From contig NZ_JAMTCD010000003.1 of NCBI RefSeq assembly GCF_025370255.1, forward strand, positions 124,001 through 188,000: DNA of 64,000 nucleotides, read 5' to 3'. Each line of letters starts with the position of its first letter. Positions within the stretch are counted from its first letter, which is position 1. Below, piece by piece: positions 26,634-34,484 of this stretch. The DNA comes from Shewanella holmiensis (lineage in GTDB: Bacteria > Pseudomonadota > Gammaproteobacteria > Enterobacterales > Shewanellaceae). The notes beneath the pieces were generated by a model that saw only the letters and a program-made list of their open reading frames with translations, searched no databases and was not told where the DNA came from. The position numbers and the translations under genes were made by a program.

Positions 26634-27779
26634 TTAGTGCCCCTCACCAAATAAGTAATTTAACCAGCCTTGCATTCTAAGTAATACTTTTCGCATGACC
26701 GACACATGGCTGAAATGTTCAGTATAAATTGCGGCCTGCCCTGCGACACCTGCGGGTAACGAATTAATTAACTCGTGATCATCAAGATCAATTAATACTA
26801 ATACTCTGCCTCGTTGAAATAACCGATTTGATGACTGCAAGCTGCCACTGAACTGAAGCTCACCTTCAGCCATAGCGGGTAGTATTTTAGCAACTTTACC
26901 CTTGAATACCACACCAGGCACAGCATCAAGAATCATCTCTGCTTCATCACCTTCTTTTAAACGCAGTAATGAGTTCTGCCAAAACGCACCGGCAAAATAA
27001 CGCTCTTCATCAGGAATGAATGTCAATGCTGGGCGAAGTGGAAGTGGAACGGCCATTGCACCTTCCCTAAGCGCTAATTGAGTCACCACACCGTTTGATG
27101 GAGCACGTACAATGGTTTGCTCTAATTCAAACTGCGCTTTGTCAAGTTCAGCCTGTAAGCCGGCAACTTTTGTATTAACGCCATCAATATTCGACTCATA
27201 CGCCAAACGATTACGAAGTTCTTCAGCTCTTGCACCATCTAATTGAGCTAACGATGCTAAATACACCTGACGACGATTATCTAATTCAAGTTCAGTAAAC
27301 GGAGAGTTTTTCCCGCCTTTTCTACGACCCTCATCATATCTTCTAAAGGCTGACTCGTTACGCGTCGCATCTGCTTGAGCTTGTTCAAACTTTGCATGTG
27401 CTGCCTCATATGCGGCTTTCAATTGTGGTACTTGCTGCTCAGCTTCTTTTAATGCAGCTTGTTTTTGCTTCACAGTAGCTGCATAAGGTGTGGGATCAAT
27501 TCTAAAAAGAATATCACCTTTCGATACTGGCATATTGGGGACAACATTAACTTCAGTGACAATACCTTTTACCCCTGGGGTAATAGGAATGGAGACAAAG
27601 TATTCCCGAGCAAATTTAGTATAAGGATGGTTATAGTTCATCAATAACAACAGGGTACCGATTAACACTATGCCCCCTAATATTGCGGTTGGCACAGTCC
27701 ATTTAGTCAAAGGGATTTTGAATATTTTAAAAATCGCGATACACAGTGCGCCATAAGTAAGAATGAGTAATAAATCCAT
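26634..27779 (-). CDS. yiaV: HlyD/EmrA-type membrane fusion protein YiaV
   Basis: Inner-membrane periplasmic adaptor. The 381 residues show two N-terminal membrane segments (about 2-22 and 27-47), a lipoyl-like half motif (GVKGIVTEVNVVPNMPVSKGDILFRID, read as G-x-V-x-x-V then V-x-x-G-D), a coiled coil (about 100-215, with AALKEAEQQ), the second lipoyl half (VRAPSNGVVTQLALREG) and a beta-barrel. E. coli yiaV is paired with yiaW exactly as here (TAATG overlap). No outer-membrane or pump gene is adjacent, so any transport partner is unknown. Confidence 0.9.
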   Translation of the reverse strand: MDLLLILTYGALCIAIFKIFKIPLTKWTVPTAILGGIVLIGTLLLLMNYNHPYTKFAREYFVSIPITPGVKGIVTEVNVVPNMPVSKGDILFRIDPTPYAATVKQKQAALKEAEQQVPQLKAAYEAAHAKFEQAQADATRNESAFRRYDEGRRKGGKNSPFTELELDNRRQVYLASLAQLDGARAEELRNRLAYESNIDGVNTKVAGLQAELDKAQFELEQTIVRAPSNGVVTQLALREGAMAVPLPLRPALTFIPDEERYFAGAFWQNSLLRLKEGDEAEMILDAVPGVVFKGKVAKILPAMAEGELQFSGSLQSSNRLFQRGRVLVLIDLDDHELINSLPAGVAGQAAIYTEHFSHVSVMRKVLLRMQGWLNYLFGEGH

Positions 27780-28171
27780 TATTTAAGTTCCTCACTATGA
27801 GATTTAGTGGCTTCTTCAGCGTTAAACTCAGCTGTATTGGTGTTTTCCACAAGTGCTAATCGCTGCGACAGTTCTGTAACCTGTTGAATAAGCTCTTTAA
27901 CCTCCCCCTCAAGAATCAACTCTCTTTTACGACTATCGCTAAAGCCCCAGCCCCTATCTTCTCGATACAAGGTGGCCCATATCCATAAAAATGGCCAAAT
28001 GGCATGTAAAGTGAACAAACTCACCCATCCGGCAATATGCAGTGCATCTTGCTGGGGATGATTGCGCTTTTTAGCTATTTCATACGGGATATCATGAATA
28101 GCGATAATGCCGTAAAAGATGAAAATCACGACAAAAAACAATACCCCTAACGCGAAGTAATCTAGAAACAT
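27779..28171 (-). CDS. yiaW: DUF3302 inner-membrane protein YiaW
   Basis: 130 residues from ATG 28171, chosen for GGAGG five bases upstream and the family start MFLDYFALG; a longer upstream reading adds 13 unrelated residues. Two membrane segments (about 4-25, 44-64) surround the conserved HDIPYEIAKKRNHPQQDA loop, and WPFLWIWATLYR is followed by a cytoplasmic coiled-coil tail. Very close to E. coli YiaW. Its stop overlaps yiaV's start, so the two are co-translated. Function unknown. Confidence 0.9.
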   Translation of the reverse strand: MFLDYFALGVLFFVVIFIFYGIIAIHDIPYEIAKKRNHPQQDALHIAGWVSLFTLHAIWPFLWIWATLYREDRGWGFSDSRKRELILEGEVKELIQQVTELSQRLALVENTNTAEFNAEEATKSHSEELK

Positions 28172-28325
28172 TTTAGCCTCCAAGCCAAATTTAACCTTCT
28201 GCCCACACATCTTACATAACCAGTTACACTTTACAACGCTTGTTTTATTGCTAGAACAAACATAACAGGTAAATCTAACGAATCTATATCACAAATAATG
28301 TTCAAAAATGGCAAAGTTGCTTATT

Positions 28326-28342
28326 GAACAGGTAAACTGTTC
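28326..28342. promoter_or_regulatory. Inverted repeat upstream of purT
   Basis: GAACAG-GTAAA-CTGTTC, a perfect 6-bp repeat directly before a possible -10 box GATAAT (28344-28349). It is placed like an operator but does not match the PurR box. Confidence 0.4.
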
Positions 28343-28371
28343 CGATAATAGAACACTAAGAAAGGTTTATT

Positions 28372-29568
28372 ATGAGTCATTCTTCATTAGAAATTTTAGG
28401 TACCCCGAATCGTGCTGATGCCGTGAAAGCCATGTTACTTGGCTGTGGTGAATTAGGTAAAGAAGTCGCCATTGAGCTGCAACGATTTGGTATTGAAGTC
28501 ATCGGGGTCGATAGGTATCCCAACGCGCCGGCCATGCAAGTCGCCCATCGCTTCCATGTCATTAATATGCTCGATGGCGCGGTATTATCGGCATTAATTG
28601 AGTCTGAAAAACCAGATATCGTGATCCCAGAAATTGAAGCGATTGCAACGGATATTCTAGTTTCTCTAGAGGCGAAGGGCTTGAATGTCGTACCTTGTGC
28701 GCAAGCAGCAAAGCTCACAATGGATAGAGAAGGCATTCGTCGCCTTGCAGCAGAAACCTTAGGTTTACCGACCTCTGCATACTTTTTCTGCGACAGCTTA
28801 GATGAACTCACTATTGCAATTAACGAAATAGGTTTTCCCTGCGTCATAAAACCTGTCATGAGCTCTTCTGGTAAAGGTCAAAGTGTTATTAAGTCGGCTG
28901 CAGATATTCAACCCTCATGGGATTATGCTCAACAAGGTGGAAGAGCGGGCCAGGGACGCGTTATTGTTGAAGGTTTTATCGCGTTTGACTATGAAATCAC
29001 CTTATTAACCATTAATGCCATTGATGGCATTCATTTTTGCGATCCTATTGGTCATAGACAAGAAGATGGCGATTATCGTGAGTCATGGCAGCCTCAGAAC
29101 ATGCCTGATCATCTGCTAGAAAAGGCACAGATAGTCGCGATGAAAGCCGTTAAAGCATTGGGTGGTTTTGGATTATTTGGTGTTGAGTTATTTATTCAAG
29201 GCGATGAAGTGTATTTCTCAGAAGTCTCCCCTCGCCCTCACGACACCGGACTTGTCACGCTCATCAGCCAAGACTTATCCGAATTTGCTTTACATGTTCG
29301 TGCCATTTTAGGGCTACCTATTGGTAAAATAACCCAGTATGGGCCTTCTGCATCTGCCGTTATCCTTGGTGAAGGAAAATCAGACAATATTCGTTTTCAA
29401 GGAATGGGTAAAGCACTGGCTCTGCCAGATACTCAACTCAGATTATTTGGAAAACCCGATATTGATGGCCGCAGAAGGTTAGGTGTGGCTTTAGCAAAAG
29501 ATAACAGCATCGACAATGCGGTCACAAAAGCCAAGAAGGTTGCAGCAGAAATCAGCGTAATTCTGTAA
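28372..29568 (+). CDS. purT: Formate-dependent GAR transformylase PurT
   Basis: PurT makes formyl-GAR from GAR, formate and ATP in purine synthesis, replacing folate-dependent PurN. The 398 residues match the family throughout: [18 protein letters not shown], the ATP-grasp domain with [17 protein letters not shown] (about 155-170), [27 protein letters not shown] for Mg-ATP, and the C-terminal [10 protein letters not shown]. Start ATG 28372 with AAAGG upstream. It stands alone between yiaVW (divergent) and a convergent gene of unknown function. Confidence 0.97.
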   Translation: MSHSSLEILGTPNRADAVKAMLLGCGELGKEVAIELQRFGIEVIGVDRYPNAPAMQVAHRFHVINMLDGAVLSALIESEKPDIVIPEIEAIATDILVSLEAKGLNVVPCAQAAKLTMDREGIRRLAAETLGLPTSAYFFCDSLDELTIAINEIGFPCVIKPVMSSSGKGQSVIKSAADIQPSWDYAQQGGRAGQGRVIVEGFIAFDYEITLLTINAIDGIHFCDPIGHRQEDGDYRESWQPQNMPDHLLEKAQIVAMKAVKALGGFGLFGVELFIQGDEVYFSEVSPRPHDTGLVTLISQDLSEFALHVRAILGLPIGKITQYGPSASAVILGEGKSDNIRFQGMGKALALPDTQLRLFGKPDIDGRRRLGVALAKDNSIDNAVTKAKKVAAEISVIL

Positions 29569-29610
29569 CGATCAGCGTTTGTTCTCACTTTCAATATATC
29601 AAAGCAAGTA

Positions 29611-29632
29611 CGCCATATTTCAAAATATGGCG
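29611..29632 (+). terminator. Possible purT terminator
   Basis: CGCCATATTT / AAATATGGCG (29611-29620 and 29623-29632) with a very short loop, then TCTGTGTATTTT. The stem is perfect but the T tract is interrupted. Confidence 0.4.
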
Positions 29633-29664
29633 TCTGTGTATTTTAGTCGCGAGTTGGTGGCGAG

Positions 29665-30108
29665 TTATTGGCGACGAGGCAAAGCTTTATCGGCAAGATG
29701 GTAATGAACCAGCATGAAAAATCGAAATAACGATTTTAATTTAAGCTGCTGATCATGTTGCCCTGCTGCGATGAGCTTTTTTAGAAGATGCAATCTTAAA
29801 TAGGCTCGTTCAATTAACTTATCAGCGTGCCAGTGCAGATATTTTTCAAATTCTTTGTAGCCATTAATTGTTGAGCTTTTTAATGGTTTAGCATTGATAG
29901 TGTAAGACTGCTGCATAAGCTGTTTGAACACGCAATTTTCCAACCCCGCAACTATCACATCGCTGGGCAGGCGCTGCTTAAAGGCGCTTGCCATGTAATG
30001 AATATTTGATTCAATTTCAAATTGCAGTTGGCGTAATTGGGCATCGGAAGCTTTCTTTAAATTGCGTTCTTTGTCGAATACATCATAGAGTTCTTTGTAA
30101 ATGCTCAT
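29665..30108 (-). CDS. Unknown helical protein
   Basis: Not recognised. ATG 30108 (GGA six bases upstream) gives 147 residues; an upstream start would overlap the dehydrogenase. The protein looks all-alpha and cytoplasmic, with a charged N-terminus (YKELYDVFDKERNLKKA), one Cys, and a basic C-terminal helix ending PRRQ. It follows the hydroxyacid dehydrogenase by 19 bases on the same strand, so they are probably co-transcribed at the end of the amgK-murU-djlA run. Confidence 0.7.
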   Translation of the reverse strand: MSIYKELYDVFDKERNLKKASDAQLRQLQFEIESNIHYMASAFKQRLPSDVIVAGLENCVFKQLMQQSYTINAKPLKSSTINGYKEFEKYLHWHADKLIERAYLRLHLLKKLIAAGQHDQQLKLKSLFRFFMLVHYHLADKALPRRQ

Positions 30109-30127
30109 GCTAATTCCGGCGATATCC

Positions 30128-31078
30128 TTAAACCAAGTTAATTGGTGTACCATTTATATACTGAACAACGTTGTTCACCGCTATGTTCATTAAATTTTGT
30201 CTGGCTTCCGTAGTTGCCCAAGCAATATGCGGGGTAATACTCATATTATCTGCTGACAATAATGGATTATTCGCTTGAGGCGGCTCAGTTGATAACACAT
30301 CTACACTAGCATAGCCTTGATTTTGATTAAGCCAATTGGCTAGGGCTTGTTCGTCAATTAGGTCACCTCTGGCTGTGTTTATCACCATGGCATTTAACGG
30401 CAGCGCTTTCAAAGTTGTAGCATTGATCATTCGATATGTTGCCTCGGTCAAAGGGCAATGCAAAGATAAAAACTGCGCCTGAGGTAACAACTCATTCAAC
30501 TCGCACCAGCTTACGCCCTGTGGCAAATGTTTTTTGCGCTGAGGTGTATGAATCAATACTTTCATTCCAAAGGCAAGGGCAATTGTAGCCACTTGCTGGG
30601 CAATATCACCATACCCAACTAGGCCTAATATTTTACCTTTTAATGACATTAAAGGCTTTAACGTAAAACAAAAGTCTCGCTGCTGAGTCCACCCCCCCTG
30701 TTTAACCGCATGATCGTGTAACGCGACATGTTGGCTGTGATGCAAAATATGAGCAAATACCATTTGCGCAACGGCATCAGGGCCATAAGCTGGCACGTTA
30801 GTCACCACTATGCCTTGTTGTTTAGCAAAAGCGACGTCGACAACATTGGTACCTGTCGCAAGTACCCCAATATATTTAACTTGGGGCAGCTGCCTGATCA
30901 CATCAGCAGTTAAGGCAGTTTTGTTAGTTAATACGATGTCACAATCTTGGCATCTGTTAACGACATCTGCCGCCAAGGTATGTTCGTAAACTTGGCACTG
31001 CTCTGCTAAATCGCTAAAACCGTTCCAGCTCAAGTCACCAGGGTTTAAGGTATATCCGTCTAAAATGACTATGTTCAT
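30128..31078 (-). CDS. D-2-hydroxyacid dehydrogenase (glycerate dehydrogenase-like)
   Basis: NAD(P)H-dependent reduction of a 2-oxo acid such as hydroxypyruvate or glyoxylate. The 316 residues have the family layout: catalytic domain at both ends, Rossmann core LGLVGYGDIAQQVA (about 150), substrate and catalytic Arg in NTARGDLID, Glu in DVLSTEPP, and His in ITPHIAWAT. Closest in character to HprA-type glycerate dehydrogenases. Start ATG 31078, 25 bases after the outer-membrane protein gene stop, so part of the same likely operon. Confidence 0.9.
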   Translation of the reverse strand: MNIVILDGYTLNPGDLSWNGFSDLAEQCQVYEHTLAADVVNRCQDCDIVLTNKTALTADVIRQLPQVKYIGVLATGTNVVDVAFAKQQGIVVTNVPAYGPDAVAQMVFAHILHHSQHVALHDHAVKQGGWTQQRDFCFTLKPLMSLKGKILGLVGYGDIAQQVATIALAFGMKVLIHTPQRKKHLPQGVSWCELNELLPQAQFLSLHCPLTEATYRMINATTLKALPLNAMVINTARGDLIDEQALANWLNQNQGYASVDVLSTEPPQANNPLLSADNMSITPHIAWATTEARQNLMNIAVNNVVQYINGTPINLV

Positions 31079-31103
31079 GACTATCCTAACGCTTCAAGAC
31101 TGA

Positions 31104-31718
31104 CTAAAAGGCAACCGCAACGCCTATATTGGTTTGACCTTGCCACATTAAATCACCTTCAATTTGCCAAACACAACGGGTTTCGTTACAAAACAAACCA
31201 CCTGTCGAGTTAACAAACGTGGCATAGCCCCGAATATCAGCAAATAAACTGACGTTGTCGGTTAACTCGTACGCCACTCCACCACCAAATCCCATAGATA
31301 AATTAGTTTCACTTGAATATTGTTTATCAGGGCGAAGTTGGGTTAAACCGGCACTAGCAGTGATGTAAGGTTTAAAATGACCATTGGGGAAATATAATGT
31401 ACCGCCCAAATGAAAATAGTTAACATCTAAGTCGGTCAATACCTCGGAAGATAATAATCCTTGACGTAAATCAGTATTATGGCGGCTAAACAGTAGGTAA
31501 ATGTTCCCTGGATCATTCGTGGTGATGCCAAGCATTAAACCAGCACTTCCGCCCTCGTTCATCTCTAAGTCAGTGGTTGTCTCATCACTGACTAAAACCT
31601 CCAAACCATTGCCGCCAAAACTGTAACCGCCAAAAGGAGCAATAAACACATCAGCATGACTAGGAACACTGACGGTTAAGCATCCTGCTATAAGTCCTAA
31701 TATTATCTTTTTCACCAT
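31104..31718 (-). CDS. Small outer-membrane beta-barrel protein
   Basis: 204 residues with a signal peptide (cut near SHADVF) and an eight-strand-type barrel pattern: GGYSFGG, alternating strands such as YFHLGGTLYF and KPYITASAGLTQL, and a terminal strand NIGVAVAF ending in Phe. Cys pair CNETRC in an external loop suggests a disulfide. No specific family recognised beyond OmpA/OmpW-like porins. It lies 45 bases after djlA and 25 before the dehydrogenase gene. Confidence 0.78.
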   Translation of the reverse strand: MVKKIILGLIAGCLTVSVPSHADVFIAPFGGYSFGGNGLEVLVSDETTTDLEMNEGGSAGLMLGITTNDPGNIYLLFSRHNTDLRQGLLSSEVLTDLDVNYFHLGGTLYFPNGHFKPYITASAGLTQLRPDKQYSSETNLSMGFGGGVAYELTDNVSLFADIRGYATFVNSTGGLFCNETRCVWQIEGDLMWQGQTNIGVAVAF

Positions 31719-31763
31719 TGAATCACTCCTGTATTCACGAACAATAAAAATATTACCTAATGT

Positions 31764-32537
31764 CTAACGCATGCCCCTTGACGTTTTTATCACCTCATAA
31801 GCCGCTTGAATGTCTTGTGCTTTATCTTTAGCAATCATCATCATTTCTTCGGGTAAGCCTTTAGCCACCAACTTATCGGGATGGTGTTCATTCATTAACT
31901 TACGATATGCGCGCTTGATTTGTTGATCACTTGCAGACTCATCAGAACCCAATACTAAATATGCATCCTTAATAGGCATTTTACTGCCATGACTAGATTG
32001 ATGATGTTGAAATTCAGCTTGCCAACGGGATAACAAGTCTTTTAATACGCCCGACATCCCTAACTGTTCAGCGATGACTGCTAATACTTGTTGCTCTTTT
32101 GCCTGAAGTTCACCATCGGACAATGCGGTTTGAATTTGAATTTCTAAAAACATCTGCAGCAATTCATGTCGACTTTGGGTGACTCTTTTAAAGTCAGCAA
32201 GTTGCTTGGATAGATCAAATCCACTTTGACGCCCAGAGCGAAACGCTTCTTGAGCCTCTTGGCGTGCTCGGCCTGTGAGCTGCATTTTATCCATAAGTAA
32301 TGTGGCAACCCGAATATCCGCTTCAGTAACATGACCCGATGCTTTAGCAACATGCCCCATGACCGCAAAAGTGGTATTAAAGAAAATCGCTTGGCGCTCA
32401 CCCGCATCTTGGATCAAGCTTGATAATCGTTGACGTTTATCATAAAGGTGCCCCAGCCATAGTCCCAACAGACCACCGAACACTTTGCCAAACATAAAAC
32501 CTATAATAAATCCGAAAACCTTTCCCCAAATTCGCAT
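31764..32537 (-). CDS. djlA: Co-chaperone DjlA
   Basis: Membrane-anchored J-protein that stimulates DnaK. The 257 residues have one N-terminal Gly-rich membrane helix (about 6-30, IIGFMFGKVFGGLLGLWLG), a central TerB-like helical domain (about 50-175) and a C-terminal J domain (about 190-257) with the HPD motif in NEHHPDKL. ATG 32537. It follows murU by 29 bases. Length slightly under E. coli DjlA (271). Likely tunes DnaK at the membrane. Confidence 0.95.
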   Translation of the reverse strand: MRIWGKVFGFIIGFMFGKVFGGLLGLWLGHLYDKRQRLSSLIQDAGERQAIFFNTTFAVMGHVAKASGHVTEADIRVATLLMDKMQLTGRARQEAQEAFRSGRQSGFDLSKQLADFKRVTQSRHELLQMFLEIQIQTALSDGELQAKEQQVLAVIAEQLGMSGVLKDLLSRWQAEFQHHQSSHGSKMPIKDAYLVLGSDESASDQQIKRAYRKLMNEHHPDKLVAKGLPEEMMMIAKDKAQDIQAAYEVIKTSRGMR

Positions 32538-32566
32538 CGACTTGTCCGTTATATAAAAAGTGTATT

Positions 32567-33277
32567 TTAAGTTAGTGACCTTAAGCGGTCATTCAAAGCA
32601 TCTAATCTGGCTATCGTGCCAACATCGCACCAATATTGCGTTAAACAGTGGCCATATATCTGCTCTTGCGCAATAGATTGTCTTAATAACGGCCCCAATG
32701 GCTGTGAACCCTCTGCGAGCCCAGCAAACATTTTGGGATGATAAACGCCCATTCCACTGTAAGTAAATCGAGGCTCACCCTCTAATGCAACCAGCGATAG
32801 AGTTTCAAGATCAATATCTTGTGTGCTAGTCACAAGACTAAAATCACCTTGAGGGTGATGCGCCGGATTATCAACAAACCAAATATAAGCATCGGCTTGC
32901 TGCTGATTCAACACCAAGAGTGCCTGGGTGATATCAGGTAATTCATCAATAAAAATATCACCATTTAGCAATAGAAAAGGCTCTGTTCCCAATAAAGAAA
33001 GCGCTTGTTTAATTCCGCCTGCGGTTTCTAATGCCTCAGCTTCTGCGCTATATTGAATCGATAATCCCCAACGTTCACCATTGCCTAATGTTTCAGGCAA
33101 CAGATGTCCGAGCCAAGCGTGATTGATCACCACCTGCTTAATCCCGATGGCGGCTAGCTTTTCCAAATGATATTCAATTAGTGGTTTACCATTAACGGCA
33201 ACTAAAGGTTTGGGTAAGGTATCGGTTAATGGTCTTAAACGCTCGCCTCTTCCTGCCGCTAAAATCATAGCCTTCAT
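32567..33277 (-). CDS. murU: N-acetylmuramate alpha-1-phosphate uridylyltransferase MurU
   Basis: MurU converts MurNAc-1-phosphate to UDP-MurNAc, a peptidoglycan recycling shortcut that bypasses the fosfomycin-sensitive MurA step. The 236 residues show nucleotidyltransferase signature AMILAAGRGERLRPLTDTLPKPL, catalytic and metal Asp in LNGDIFIDEL, and FTYSGMGVYHP. It overlaps amgK by four bases (ATGA), as in Pseudomonas, which makes the function assignment strong. Confidence 0.93.
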   Translation of the reverse strand: MKAMILAAGRGERLRPLTDTLPKPLVAVNGKPLIEYHLEKLAAIGIKQVVINHAWLGHLLPETLGNGERWGLSIQYSAEAEALETAGGIKQALSLLGTEPFLLLNGDIFIDELPDITQALLVLNQQQADAYIWFVDNPAHHPQGDFSLVTSTQDIDLETLSLVALEGEPRFTYSGMGVYHPKMFAGLAEGSQPLGPLLRQSIAQEQIYGHCLTQYWCDVGTIARLDALNDRLRSLT

Positions 33278-34332
33278 TGAGTTAACTCCTTAGAAAGACG
33301 ATTTCTCTGTTGCACCAAAGGCAATACAACCTTATCAACCCACTCACTTAAAGGTGTTAAGTTTTGGTATCGTTTAGCAATATCAATGACATATTGTAGT
33401 GTTAGCGGAATATCGGCCATGTAGCCTGGCTTGCCATCTCGTAGCTTTAATCTTGCAAAAATTCCGGCGGCTTTAAGATGACGCTGTAAGCCCATCAAAT
33501 CAAACCATTGTAGATACTGCACAAAACTGATATCGGCTGTCATTAATTGATACTTAATCGCCAATGCATAATGATATTCGATTAATGGATTAATTAAATT
33601 TTCAGGCCATCTGATATAACAATCTCGCAAAAGTGATACCGCATCATAAGTAACCGGCCCAATAACCGCATCTTGAAAATCAATCACTGCAAGGCGAACT
33701 TGTTGTGGATCATCATGATTAATCAGCAAATTTCGACTGTGAAAATCTCTATGCATCCCCACTTTAGGTTGTTGTTCCACATTTTCGACAAGAAGCTGAA
33801 AACAGGTTGTTAGCATAGTGGTTTCTGCTGCGGTCATTTCATATTGAAGGTGTTCGCCAATGAGCCACTGAGTGAAAATAGCTAACTCCCGCTCGACAAA
33901 GGCCGAGTCATATTCGGGTAAAAGTGATTGCTGCCCCGTCACATGAGTAATGGTAGTTACTTGACTGATGGGAACGAGTAGGTCTAGAGCTTGTTGATAA
34001 TAATTGCTGACATTGGCTGGCGTAATGACCGACAGTAATTGTGCTTGACCAACATCCGTTTGCAAAACAAAACCATGCTCATTGCAAACATGAATAATTT
34101 GCGGCACCAATAGCCCAGCTTGTTGGTAAGCCTTTGCTACCGACACAAAAGGGGCTACAGGCACTAAAGCAATGGGAGAATCTGCGACAATATAATCGAC
34201 TTTATTAACTGTTAACCTAAAGTAACGTCTAAAACTGGCATCTCCACAAATCAGCGATATGCACACTTCTTGACCAAAGTATTGGGCTAGCCAAGACACT
34301 AATAAATTGAATCTTAAATCTGTTTCACTCAT
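33274..34332 (-). CDS. amgK: Anomeric MurNAc/GlcNAc kinase AmgK
   Basis: AmgK phosphorylates MurNAc at the anomeric carbon to feed MurU. The 352 residues belong to the aminoglycoside phosphotransferase-like kinases: N-lobe with SFRRYFRLT, catalytic loop MHRDFHSRNLL, and Mg-binding VIDFQDAVIGP. ATG 34332. It is divergent from lptD across 152 bases and starts a probable operon amgK-murU-djlA and onward. Gene order with murU next to lptD and surA is typical of gammaproteobacteria. Confidence 0.93.
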   Translation of the reverse strand: MSETDLRFNLLVSWLAQYFGQEVCISLICGDASFRRYFRLTVNKVDYIVADSPIALVPVAPFVSVAKAYQQAGLLVPQIIHVCNEHGFVLQTDVGQAQLLSVITPANVSNYYQQALDLLVPISQVTTITHVTGQQSLLPEYDSAFVERELAIFTQWLIGEHLQYEMTAAETTMLTTCFQLLVENVEQQPKVGMHRDFHSRNLLINHDDPQQVRLAVIDFQDAVIGPVTYDAVSLLRDCYIRWPENLINPLIEYHYALAIKYQLMTADISFVQYLQWFDLMGLQRHLKAAGIFARLKLRDGKPGYMADIPLTLQYVIDIAKRYQNLTPLSEWVDKVVLPLVQQRNRLSKELTQ

Positions 34333-34484
34333 CTCAATGGCTCTTCATCAAAAATTGCTTTATTATAGCCAGCATAACATTTGGAAACAGCTAAAGAATG
34401 GATTGTTTTGTATATACTTAACTAGCTGCATTTCTTTATCTCTCCAAACTTTCCAGAACAAGAATTCATAATTATTTGACTATA

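Noticed and set aside
28377..28859. Minus-strand ORF of 160 residues
   Set aside because: Antisense to the well-conserved purT ATP-grasp gene.
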